Shown in pieces: positions 1 through 6,572 of a stretch of 6,753 bases of DNA. Numbering within the stretch: the stretch's first letter is position 1; the number at the start of each line of letters is the position of its first letter. A model generated the notes under the pieces. That model ran no database searches and was not told the origin of the DNA. It saw only the letters and a program-made list of their open reading frames with translations. Made by a program: the position numbers and the translations under genes. Source of the DNA: JAKZSU01 sp047517485 (GTDB lineage Bacteria; Pseudomonadota; Alphaproteobacteria; UBA7887); the NCBI GenBank assembly GCA_047517485.1, contig JAKZSU010000177.1, forward strand, positions 1 through 6,753. The letters are read 5' to 3'.

Positions 1-71
1 GACGAGCCAAGCTCGCCCGCATTTACCACAGGCCCATCAACAGCAACTTTCTTCTCAAAATTATCGGTCAT
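1..71 (-). CDS. N-terminus of an unidentified protein, cut by the window edge
   Basis: An ATG at 71 opens a frame that reads MTDNFEKKVAVDGPVVNAGE and runs on to the window edge without a stop (23 full codons). The start is supported by a strong Shine-Dalgarno, AGGAGG at 85-80, with 8 nt spacing. The gene follows the truncated ATPase by 63 nt on the same strand, so it is probably the next gene of the transporter operon. The visible residues are polar and show no signal peptide, membrane segment or nucleotide-binding motif, so I do not recognise the family. In related operons this position often holds another catabolic enzyme or a transporter component, but that is context only. The gene start is well supported; the function is unknown. 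Confidence 0.6.
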   Translation of the reverse strand, partial: MTDNFEKKVAVDGPVVNAGELGS

Positions 72-81
72 GTTCCGGTCC

Positions 82-121
82 TCCTTGGACACTTCGATTA
101 AGCCAATTCTGTGTCCAAGGA
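82..121 (-). promoter_or_regulatory. Perfect 11-bp hairpin covering the SD of the downstream gene
   Basis: Positions 82-92 (TCCTTGGACAC) and 111-121 (GTGTCCAAGGA) are perfect reverse complements separated by an 18-nt loop. In the minus-strand mRNA the 3' arm contains the first four bases (AGGA) of the AGGAGG Shine-Dalgarno of the gene starting at 71. Folding would therefore partly hide the ribosome binding site. No U-run follows the stem, so it is not a canonical intrinsic terminator. It lies 13 nt after the premature stop of the ATPase, so it could instead be a scar or an end of a lost element at that junction. The repeat is seen directly; the regulatory role is inferred. Confidence 0.5.
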
Positions 122-134
122 AATCGGGTCCGAC

Positions 135-710
135 TCAGAAGGTGATGCCGACCGAGCGCTGCAACGCCCGCAGCTCCAACTGCATCTGCTCGCGCAGTTT
201 CTTGTCGAGCGCGCCGAGCGGTTCGTCGAGCAACAGCACTTTTGGCCGCTTGATCAACGCCCGCGCCAGCGCCACCCGCTGACGCTCGCCGCCCGACAGC
301 TCGTGCGAGCGGCGCTCGCCGTAGCCTGGCAGTTTGATCAGCTCGAGCATTTCCTCGACCCGGGCGTCGAGCAGCGGGCGCGGCAATTTCGCCTTGCGCA
401 GTCCGTAGGCGATATTCGCGCGCACGTTCAGGTGCGGGAAGATGGCATAATTCTGGAACACCATGTTCACCGGGCGATGGTGCGGCGGCACCGCCGCCAT
501 CGACTGGCCGTCGATGGAGATCTCGCCCGACGTCGGCACTTCGAATCCGGCCAACATCCGCAGCAGGGTCGTCTTGCCGCATCCCGAGGGGCCGAGGAGC
601 GAGAAAAATTCGCCGCGGCCGATGTCCAGGGACACGCTCTCGACGGCGCGCACCGCGCCGAAAGTCTTGCTTACGTCGGCAATCGAAATGATCGGCTCGC
701 CGGGCGACAT
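135..710 (-). CDS. Polyamine-type ABC transporter ATPase, C-terminally truncated
   Basis: This encodes the cytoplasmic ATPase of the importer, closest in style to PotA/PotG, but only 191 residues long where the family usually has about 350-380. Visible motifs in order: Walker A GPSGCGKTT (40-48), Q-loop Gln86 in FQNYAIFPHL, signature LSGGERQRVALARAL (138-152), Walker B VLLLDEP (158-164) and D-loop GALD (166-169). The frame then stops with TGA straight after VGITF, where family members continue with the switch-histidine motif (V-THDQEEA). The H-loop, the end of the nucleotide-binding domain and the C-terminal TOBE/regulatory domain are absent. I read the sequence after the stop in the other two frames and the missing motif does not resume, so one indel cannot explain it. 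The ATG at 710 has GGGGAGA at 725-719 as SD and lies 2 nt after the permease stop; a GTG at 716 is too close to the SD. Without the H-loop the protein is unlikely to hydrolyse ATP normally, so it may be a pseudogene. Confidence 0.85.
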   Translation of the reverse strand: MSPGEPIISIADVSKTFGAVRAVESVSLDIGRGEFFSLLGPSGCGKTTLLRMLAGFEVPTSGEISIDGQSMAAVPPHHRPVNMVFQNYAIFPHLNVRANIAYGLRKAKLPRPLLDARVEEMLELIKLPGYGERRSHELSGGERQRVALARALIKRPKVLLLDEPLGALDKKLREQMQLELRALQRSVGITF

Positions 711-712
711 GG

Positions 713-1531
713 TCACGCTCTCCCCGCGCTCTTGGTCTGAAGGCCGAAGGTGCGCAGCCAATGGGCGAAAAACACCAGGCAGAATGAGGCCACCAGAATG
801 ATCGACCCGAGCGCCAGGACGCCGGGCAGCCGATCGGGGAAGCGCAGCTGCCCCCACATGTAAATCGGCAAGGTCGGATCGGTACCGGACATGAAGAACG
901 CCATGATGAACTCGTCGAACGAGACGGTGAAACACAGCAGAAGACTGGCGACGATACCGGGGAAAACCACCGGCAGCGTGACCCGCCAGAAGGTACCCCA
1001 CGCGGTCTCGCCAAGGTCGGCGGACACTTCCTCGATCGATCTATCAAAGCCCTCGAAGCGCGGGATCAAGGTCGCCACCGCGAACGGGATGCAAAGGATC
1101 GTATGGCCGAGGGTGACGGTGTAAAGCGACAGCGGGACCCCCAACCGGCTCATCAATATGAGCAGCGCGACCCCAAAGACGATGCCCGGGATCACCAACG
1201 GCAGCATGATAAAACCGATCAACGGCTTGCGCCCGGGCAGCCGATAGCGGGTCACCGCCTTGGCGGCAAATATGCCCAATGCCGTCGCTAACACCGACGC
1301 CACCGCGCCAACTTTCAGGCTATTGATCAAGGCCGCGAACAGCGGCTCGTTGGCGAACAGGTCCTGGTACCACTCGGTGGTGAATCCCTTGAGTGGAAAG
1401 GCGATGTAGATCGAGTCGTTGAACAAAAACAACGGCAGGAACAGCACCGGAATATAGAGGAACACCAGGTACCACAGCGCGTACGCCCGCAACGGGCGAT
1501 TGGGGCGCTGAATGTAGGACGAGGGGGTCAT
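713..1531 (-). CDS. ABC transporter permease, PotC-like (second permease)
   Basis: An inner-membrane permease of 272 residues, close to the usual PotC/PotI length. Six hydrophobic segments can be seen, roughly at residues 17-37, 66-92, 103-128, 136-156, 188-212 and 235-258. The cytoplasmic EAA loop that docks on the ATPase is clear between segments four and five: EEVSADLG at 167-174, ending in the typical LP at 186-187. The ATG at 1531 overlaps the stop of the preceding permease in an ATGA (1531-1528), and no good SD precedes it, which suggests translational coupling. The gene ends 2 nt before the ATPase start. It should form a heterodimeric channel with the neighbouring permease. Assignment to the polyamine/opine-type importer group rests on the paired permeases, the EAA motif and the PotD-like binding protein; the substrate cannot be told from this protein. 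Confidence 0.93.
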   Translation of the reverse strand: MTPSSYIQRPNRPLRAYALWYLVFLYIPVLFLPLFLFNDSIYIAFPLKGFTTEWYQDLFANEPLFAALINSLKVGAVASVLATALGIFAAKAVTRYRLPGRKPLIGFIMLPLVIPGIVFGVALLILMSRLGVPLSLYTVTLGHTILCIPFAVATLIPRFEGFDRSIEEVSADLGETAWGTFWRVTLPVVFPGIVASLLLCFTVSFDEFIMAFFMSGTDPTLPIYMWGQLRFPDRLPGVLALGSIILVASFCLVFFAHWLRTFGLQTKSAGRA

Positions 1532-2460
1532 GCGATACGCCGCGTGGCACTTCGCGCCACCACCAAGACGGCGGTGGCGAACAACGCGACCGTAATCATC
1601 ATGGCGATCGCCAGCGCCGCGCCCATCGGCCAGTTATTCACCTTGCCGAATTGCGCCTGGATCATGTTCGCCAGCATCATCCCATCCGGCCCGCCGAGCA
1701 GCGTCGGGGTGATGTAATCGCCGAAAGTCGGGATGAAAATTATCAACATCGCCGCGAGAACGCCGGGCAACGACAGCGGCAGCGTTACCCGCAAAAATCG
1801 CGCGACCGGGCCGTCGCCTAAATCGGTTGCCGCCTCGAGCAGCGAGCGGTCGATTTTCTCCAGCGATACATAGATCGGCAGAATGGCGAATGCCGCCCAG
1901 GCGTGGGCCAAGGTGACCACCACCGCGCTCTGGCTATAGAGCAGGAACTCCAGCGGCTGATCGATAAGGCCGACGCCCAGCAAGCCCGAATTGATAACGC
2001 CGTTGTATCCAAGGATGATTTTCCACGCGAACACCCGCAGCAGATAGCTCGTCCAGAACGGCAGGGTAATCAAGATGATCCACAGCATCTTATGGCGATG
2101 CACATGGAACGCGACGTAATAGGCCATCGGATAAGACAACAGCACGGTGATGATCGTGCAGCTGCCGGAGATCAAAATCGATCGTTTCAGTAGCGCATAA
2201 TAGACCGGGTGTTCGGTGAGCTTGAGGTAATTGTTGACGGTAAAATTGGTATCGAAATCGAAACCGATCTGCGTCCAAAAGCTGATCGTCGCCAGAATCG
2301 CGAAGGGGATGCAAATGCCGATCGCCAACACGATCAAGGTGGGCGACAGCAACGCGTACCCGCGCAACGCCTCCTTGCGCAGCAACAGGGCCCGCGACCA
2401 TCCGACGCGACCCGCGCGCAAAACAGGTGCCGGTCCGAAATCCGCGGCGCTATCGATCAA
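1528..2460 (-). CDS. ABC transporter permease, PotB-like (first permease)
   Basis: An inner-membrane permease of 310 residues, slightly longer than PotB because of a polar N-terminal tail of about 32 residues. Hydrophobic segments lie near 33-60, 93-118, 126-148, 176-198, 229-250 and 278-303. The EAA loop is LLEAATDLGDGPVARFLRVT with the following LP at 227-228. I place the start at a TTG (2460): AGGAAG lies 7 nt upstream, an in-frame TGA at 2475-2473 blocks any further extension, and there is no other Met before the first membrane segment. The ATG at 2476 is out of frame. The gene lies downstream of an intrinsic terminator that follows the binding-protein gene, so its expression may depend on readthrough. 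It overlaps the second permease by 4 nt. Pairing with that protein to form the channel is standard for this family. Confidence 0.92.
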   Translation of the reverse strand: MIDSAADFGPAPVLRAGRVGWSRALLLRKEALRGYALLSPTLIVLAIGICIPFAILATISFWTQIGFDFDTNFTVNNYLKLTEHPVYYALLKRSILISGSCTIITVLLSYPMAYYVAFHVHRHKMLWIILITLPFWTSYLLRVFAWKIILGYNGVINSGLLGVGLIDQPLEFLLYSQSAVVVTLAHAWAAFAILPIYVSLEKIDRSLLEAATDLGDGPVARFLRVTLPLSLPGVLAAMLIIFIPTFGDYITPTLLGGPDGMMLANMIQAQFGKVNNWPMGAALAIAMMITVALFATAVLVVARSATRRIA

Positions 2461-2538
2461 CTCGGATCTTCCTCATAATTTTCGCGCGTTCGCCGGCCAG
2501 CGCGTATCGCGCGCCAAATCTGAAGCGCCGTCCGGGAG

Positions 2539-2578
2539 AAAAAATCATTGCCGCGGCGGGGCCGTGCCGCGGCAATGA
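2539..2578 (-). terminator. Intrinsic terminator between binding protein and permeases
   Basis: Positions 2545-2557 (TCATTGCCGCGGC) and 2566-2578 (GCCGCGGCAATGA) form a perfect, GC-rich 13-bp stem with an 8-nt loop. On the minus strand the stem is followed directly by six T residues (2544-2539). This is a textbook Rho-independent terminator for transcripts from the binding-protein gene, 15 nt after its stop codon. No + strand gene needs it. Partial termination here would give more binding protein than permease and ATPase, which is common in ABC importer operons. Confidence 0.9.
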
Positions 2579-2593
2579 AGCGAAGATTTGCGC

Positions 2594-3718
2594 CTAGAAT
2601 CCGGCCTTTATCTGCTCGAATTCCTGGTTCATTCGGGTTTCAAATTCCTGGTTTTGCGGGACTTGGAATTTGCCGGCGCCCAAAATGTCGGCGGGATTGC
2701 GGCTCAAAGTCAGGCTTGCCAAAGTCGCGTCATCGAATTGCTCGAAGGACTTGGCGTTGGAATGGCCGTAGCCGTTCTCGCCGATCAGCCACTTCCCGGT
2801 CTCGACGCTGAGCATCGAATCGATGATGTCGTGAGCCTTGTCGATATGCGGCGCATCCTTGTGAATCATCACCCCGCAAACCCAAGTCAGCGCCCCTTCC
2901 TTGGGATTGGCGAATTTCACCGGGACACCCTCGCCCTGAAGTTTGACCGCCGACGAGTTCCAGGTCATCGCCGCCACCATCTCGCCCGACGCAAGCGCCT
3001 GCTCGAGGGTGGTTTCATCATCGGTATAGACCCGGATCAACGGCCGCTGCGCGCGCATCGATGCCGCGACCCTGGCAAATCCGTCTTCGCTGGCGATCGC
3101 GTTGAAATCGACGCCGGCGTAGATGGCGCCGCACCACCACGCGTCACCCGCGGAGGCGAGTACGCCGATACGTCCTTTGTAACGCTCGTCCCACAGCAGA
3201 CTCCACGACTCTTCCTTACGCTCGAGATCGACCAGATCGGTGCGATAGGTGACCGACGTTTGGCCCCAATCGAACGGCGCGAAATAGGGTTGGCCATCGA
3301 CGACATTGCCTTCGAGTTGATAAAGCTCGGGTATGACATCGCCCCAATTCGAAAGCTTGGCGGTGTCGATGGGTTGGAACAGGCCGCTTGCCACCCAGCG
3401 CGGAATGCCGGCATTGCAGGGATGCGCCACATCGACCACATAGCCGCCGCGCATCTTCGTCAAGCCTTCCTCGGATCCGCCGAAGGTCACGAAATTGGGC
3501 GCTTCACCGTGCTTTGCGATGTAAGGCCCGAACATTTCCGGGACATCGTAGCCGCCCCAGGTGAAGTAGGTTCCTTGGTCGGCCGCCGCAGCCCCGGCCA
3601 TCCGCGACGCCATCGGCATAGCGACAATGCTTACCCCGGCGCCCAACAAAGTCTTGTTGAACGCGCGCCGGCTCAGTTTCCGCGAACGCACCGCTGCCAT
3701 TTGATCCAAGACATCCAT
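2594..3718 (-). CDS. PotD/PotF-like periplasmic solute-binding protein with Tat signal
   Basis: The periplasmic receptor of the importer, 374 residues from the chosen start. The N-terminus carries a twin-arginine signal: SRRAFNK at 16-22, hydrophobic stretch at about 24-45, likely cleavage after the Ala-rich segment near 45; no lipobox Cys. The mature part follows the PotD pattern: TYFTWGGYDVPEMF near 50-63, then in order the segments PCNAGIPRWVASGLFQPID, PYFAPFDWGQTSV, LWDERYKGRIG, MTWNSSAV and the C-terminal ENGYGHSNAKS, each aligning by eye with the corresponding PotD segment. I chose ATG 3718, with GGGGGA 9 nt upstream. An in-frame TTG at 3763 with GAGG nearby would add 15 residues, and ATG 3700 would remove 6. 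It is the first transporter gene, has its own promoter and operator region, and is followed by a terminator. The ligand is likely a cationic or zwitterionic amine-type compound; this is inference. Confidence 0.93.
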   Translation of the reverse strand: MDVLDQMAAVRSRKLSRRAFNKTLLGAGVSIVAMPMASRMAGAAAADQGTYFTWGGYDVPEMFGPYIAKHGEAPNFVTFGGSEEGLTKMRGGYVVDVAHPCNAGIPRWVASGLFQPIDTAKLSNWGDVIPELYQLEGNVVDGQPYFAPFDWGQTSVTYRTDLVDLERKEESWSLLWDERYKGRIGVLASAGDAWWCGAIYAGVDFNAIASEDGFARVAASMRAQRPLIRVYTDDETTLEQALASGEMVAAMTWNSSAVKLQGEGVPVKFANPKEGALTWVCGVMIHKDAPHIDKAHDIIDSMLSVETGKWLIGENGYGHSNAKSFEQFDDATLASLTLSRNPADILGAGKFQVPQNQEFETRMNQEFEQIKAGF

Positions 3719-3816
3719 ACCGAATTTTCCCCCAGTTGTTTTGCTTGTCCGCGGAACGCTCAAATATTCCTCGGACGCCCTTTGGCCTATTCCGAGCGCC
3801 CCACGATGGCGCTCAA

Positions 3817-3844
3817 GAAACCAACGATTGGTTTCGTCACGAAA
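3817..3844 (-). promoter_or_regulatory. Two overlapping inverted repeats in the binding-protein leader
   Basis: GAAACCAA (3817-3824) and TTGGTTTC (3828-3835) form a perfect 8-bp inverted repeat with a 3-nt centre. TTTCGT (3832-3837) and ACGAAA (3839-3844) form a second one with a 1-nt centre. They share TTTC (3832-3835), so both cannot form at once. They lie downstream of the predicted promoter, about 100 nt ahead of the ATG at 3718. They may be regulator binding sites in DNA or alternative hairpins in the leader RNA. The very short central loop makes the second one more likely a DNA site. Confidence 0.4.
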
Positions 3845-3873
3845 GTATTACTGTTCGGTTGTCGCTTATTTAA

Positions 3874-3901
3874 ATCATCGACTATCTGACTGTTCAGTCA
3901 A
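3874..3901 (-). promoter_or_regulatory. Candidate promoter of the binding-protein gene
   Basis: A good -35 box TTGACT (3901-3896) and a weaker -10 match GATGAT (3879-3874, four of six consensus bases) are separated by 16 bp. This puts the start near 3867 and leaves a leader of about 150 nt before the ATG at 3718. The local sequence is AT-richer than its surroundings. The -10 is weak, and the neighbouring TTTAAAT is an alternative with poorer spacing. Confidence 0.45.
3887..3900. promoter_or_regulatory. TetR-type operator palindrome
   Basis: TGACTGTTCAGTCA is a perfect palindrome with 6-bp arms and a TT centre. The TGAC...GTCA layout is typical of operators bound by TetR/AcrR-family repressors. 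It overlaps the candidate -35 box and spacer of the binding-protein promoter, where bound repressor would block RNA polymerase. No regulator gene lies in the window. The palindrome is seen directly; the regulator family is inferred. Confidence 0.55.
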
Positions 3902-3971
3902 AACTTTGGGCCGTCGAGGCGCGCGAGTCAAGCTCGGTGTCACCGATCGCGCCGTGGTTCGGCGGCCTCCC

Positions 3972-5165
3972 TCAGATTACTTTGTCATGGCCGAGACGAG
4001 CGAACTCGTCTTCGTCGATGCCGAGCCAATCGACATAGACCGCTTGATTGTGCTCGCCCAAACCCGGGCCAAACTCATAAGACGGGGCGGGCGTCCCGTG
4101 AAACCGCAACGGGCTGCTCGGCATCGCGACACGGCCCAATTCGGGATGGTCGATCCACCGCAGCATGCCGCGCTCGTGCATGTGCGCATCAATGATGACC
4201 TCGCCCAATTCTCGGACCGGCGCCGCCGGCACGCCATGGCGGCGCGCCATGGCAAACACTTCGTCCCGCGTCCGGTCTCGGGTCCAGGTCTGGACCAGGG
4301 CATCGACTTCATCCATGCGGGCGATACGCGCTTGGTTGCTGGCAAAGTTCGCGTCATCCACCAGGTCGGCGCGATCCATCGCGGTCAAAAGGTTCCGCCA
4401 ATGCGCCTCGGTGACGGTAATGATCGCGACATGGCCATCCTTGGTCGCGTACACATTGTAGGGCACCACCGACAATCCGCCGTGCCGGTTGTCGGTCCGT
4501 GGCGCGGTGCCGGTGTCAAAATACATCCCGATATTGGACGCCATCGAGGGATAGACCGCCTCTTGCATGGAAACCTCGACCAAGCGTCCCTTGCCGGTTC
4601 GTTCGCGCTGTAACAGCGCGGTCACGATCGCGGCGTACAAATGCGTGCCGCTCATAAAATCGGCGACCGCCGGCCCGGCCTTCACCGGAAAGCGGTCGGC
4701 GAACCCGGTGACGCTCATCATCCCCGAATAGGCCTGGACGGTCAGATCCATCGCCAAATTGTCCCGGTCCGGGCCGCTCAGTCCATACCCGGTGCCCGAC
4801 CCATAGACCAGCCGCGGATTGATCCGCGTCAGGCGCTCGTAGCCGAGCTCGAGCCGGTCCATCACCCCCGGCGCGAAGTTCTCGATCAAGACGTCGGCGC
4901 GGCGTACCATGTCGCGCAGCAGCCGTTTGCCGTCACGGTGCTTGAGATCGAGGGTGATCCCCCGTTTGTTGGCATTGAGCATCGCCAGCGGCACCGAAGC
5001 GCCGCCGCCCTTGGTCCGTCGCCGTAACGGCTCGCCATGCCGGGGTTCGATCTTGATCACCTCGGCGCCCGCCTGGGCGGCGAGAAAGCCTGCGTAGGGG
5101 CCCTGATAGATCTGACCCAGATCGAGGACCACCGTGCCACTCAAGGGAAGATCAAGAGACGTCAT
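3972..5165 (-). CDS. Family III CoA-transferase (CaiB/BaiF, formyl-CoA transferase-like)
   Basis: A cytosolic enzyme of 397 residues, the normal length for this family. It moves CoA from a donor thioester to a carboxylic acid through an aspartyl-CoA intermediate. Visible family features: the N-terminal VVLDLGQIYQGPYAGFLA with AGAEVIKIEPRHGE (32-45), NANKRGITLDLK (64-75), VLIENFAPGVMDRLELGY (92-109), and ADFMSGTHLYAAIVTALL, where the Asp is residue 169, the position of the catalytic nucleophile in formyl-CoA transferase. GRLVEVSMQEAV follows. The ATG at 5165 has GGAAAG 9 nt upstream. The gene sits 38 nt after the FAD oxidoreductase and is probably co-transcribed with it. In this context a product of the oxidoreductase or the imported solute is a reasonable acceptor, but the family does not allow substrate prediction from sequence. 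No key residue appears to be missing. Confidence 0.94.
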   Translation of the reverse strand: MTSLDLPLSGTVVLDLGQIYQGPYAGFLAAQAGAEVIKIEPRHGEPLRRRTKGGGASVPLAMLNANKRGITLDLKHRDGKRLLRDMVRRADVLIENFAPGVMDRLELGYERLTRINPRLVYGSGTGYGLSGPDRDNLAMDLTVQAYSGMMSVTGFADRFPVKAGPAVADFMSGTHLYAAIVTALLQRERTGKGRLVEVSMQEAVYPSMASNIGMYFDTGTAPRTDNRHGGLSVVPYNVYATKDGHVAIITVTEAHWRNLLTAMDRADLVDDANFASNQARIARMDEVDALVQTWTRDRTRDEVFAMARRHGVPAAPVRELGEVIIDAHMHERGMLRWIDHPELGRVAMPSSPLRFHGTPAPSYEFGPGLGEHNQAVYVDWLGIDEDEFARLGHDKVI

Positions 5166-5203
5166 GTCGCCAAACTTTCCGTGCGGATCATGCGCTCTGG
5201 CGG

Positions 5204-6556
5204 TCAGCTCCAGGGATAGGGGCTATTCGACACCGGGTGCAGATCTCCGGTCGCGTAGCGGGAAAACCGAAACGGTTCGAGAAGCCGGCTCGGTTGACCC
5301 ATGACTTCTTGCGCGATCAGTGCGCCGACGCCGATCATCTTATAGCCGTGGTTTGAATCGGCGATAATCGAGACGTTCTGGTGAAACCGGTCGAACACCG
5401 GAAAGCTGTCGGGCGTGAAGCAGCCGATGCCGCCCGAGGGCTCGTTCTTATATTTGCCGATTTGGCCCTCGAAGCGTTTTTGGCTGAACGCCAGGCCCGA
5501 GCACCACAAGTGGGCGAATTCGTCGCCGACGACGAATTCCGGGCTTTCCGGGCCATAGGGATCGACCGCCACATCGTCCGCCGGGGTGCGGACCTTATAC
5601 GGCATCGCGCCGCCCTGAATGCCGCCGAAATTGAAGTCCGGTTTGTAATAGATGCCCCACGGCTCCTCGGTGATCAGCGAGCCGTCGACGGTGGAATGCA
5701 ACGGCGCATCGGTGTCGATGTGGATCACCGGCGGCATCCGCCCGTCATTGGTCTTTTGCAAATTCGGATCGACGCCCAGCGTCCCCTCCTGCAGACTCCA
5801 ATAAGTCCACATCGGGACGCCTTCGTGCATCGTGCCGTCGGCGCCGCGAATGTCCACGCTGGCGGGCAACTCCAGCATATCCCAGATCGATTTGACCCAA
5901 GGCCCGCAGGCGACGATGACATGGTCGCACTCGATGCGGCCCTTGTCGGTTTCCACCGCCGAGACCGCGCCGCCTTGGCGGACAAATCCGGTCACCCTGA
6001 TACCGCTGGCGATCCGCGCGCCGACCGCCTCGGCCTTGGTGGCGAGGCCATAGACCGCGGCGGCATTATTGGCGTAGCCGCCTTTTTTTTCGTGCAGCAC
6101 CGAGGTAATGCCCGCGGCCTGCCAGTCTTCCAGCACGGTCTTCATATAGGCCATGCTGTCGCCGGCCCCCTCGATAAACGCGGACTCGTAGCCGATGTCG
6201 CGCTGTTGCTTGGCGATCGTCGCTACGTCCTCGCCCATACCGTCGTGGCTGATCTGCATATAGCCGACCGGGTGATAGCTGAACGCCTCCGGATCGCTGT
6301 CCCAGACCGCGACACTGTGTGCCATCAGCTCACGCATCGCCGGCTGGAAATAATTGTTGCGGATGACGCCGCAGGCGATGCCGCTGGCGCCGGCGGCGAT
6401 GCCGGATTTATCGACCACCAGAATATCGGCTTTGCCGTCGGTTTCCCCCGCGGGCGTGCCCTTGGCCTTTAATGCTTCGCCCAAATGCCAAGCGGTGCTG
6501 AGCCCGTGGATGCCGGCACCGATAATTAAATACGTCGCGCGATTGGGAAGAGCCAT
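5204..6556 (-). CDS. FAD-dependent oxidoreductase, DAO family (sarcosine oxidase/amine dehydrogenase-like)
   Basis: A 450-residue flavoprotein. The N-terminal Rossmann dinucleotide fold is clear: YLIIGAGIHGLSTAWHLG with G13-x-G15-x-x-G18, and the acidic end of the second strand in ILVVDK (Asp49), followed by GIAAGASGIACGVIRNNYF, a DAO-type segment. A second nucleotide-contact strand is HVIVACGPWVKSIW (212-225). The C-terminus has the family pattern IGCFTPDSFPVFDRF (377-391) and NHGYKMIGVGALIAQEVMG (403-420). Members oxidise C-N bonds of amino acids or N-methylated glycine derivatives. There is no signal peptide, so it is likely cytosolic. I chose ATG 6556 because the FAD fold starts 8 residues later; the frame stays open upstream to the window edge, but that part is a palindromic, non-conserved sequence. 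An A8 run lies in codons for EKKGG (residues 156-160). It is the first gene of a probable two-gene unit with the CoA-transferase. Confidence 0.92.
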   Translation of the reverse strand: MALPNRATYLIIGAGIHGLSTAWHLGEALKAKGTPAGETDGKADILVVDKSGIAAGASGIACGVIRNNYFQPAMRELMAHSVAVWDSDPEAFSYHPVGYMQISHDGMGEDVATIAKQQRDIGYESAFIEGAGDSMAYMKTVLEDWQAAGITSVLHEKKGGYANNAAAVYGLATKAEAVGARIASGIRVTGFVRQGGAVSAVETDKGRIECDHVIVACGPWVKSIWDMLELPASVDIRGADGTMHEGVPMWTYWSLQEGTLGVDPNLQKTNDGRMPPVIHIDTDAPLHSTVDGSLITEEPWGIYYKPDFNFGGIQGGAMPYKVRTPADDVAVDPYGPESPEFVVGDEFAHLWCSGLAFSQKRFEGQIGKYKNEPSGGIGCFTPDSFPVFDRFHQNVSIIADSNHGYKMIGVGALIAQEVMGQPSRLLEPFRFSRYATGDLHPVSNSPYPWS

Positions 6557-6572
6557 GGGAGTGCCTGTCGCT

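Noticed and set aside
111..740. Open frame on the + strand opposite the truncated ATPase
   Set aside because: The minus strand carries Walker A, signature and Walker B motifs; the + frame has no recognisable domain.
135..1001. Longer form of the ATPase starting at 1001
   Set aside because: The extra 97 residues overlap the permease gene out of frame, are Arg/His-rich and lack any domain; ATG 710 has a good SD and matches the ATPase N-terminus.
2588..3889. Long + strand open frame opposite the binding-protein gene
   Set aside because: It is the antisense of a clear PotD-like gene, has the Arg/His/Asp-rich composition of high-GC shadow frames, and shows no motif or SD of note.
3918..3953. Possible terminator after the CoA-transferase (GGCGCG/CGCGCC with inner TCGGTG/CACCGA)
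   Set aside because: The outer stem is only 6 bp, the inner repeat has a 1-nt centre, and the minus-strand sequence after it has no clean U-run, so termination is not supported; readthrough into the binding-protein gene remains possible.
5381..6472. Long + strand open frame opposite the FAD oxidoreductase
   Set aside because: The opposite strand encodes a complete DAO-family protein with all motifs; this frame looks like a compositional shadow.
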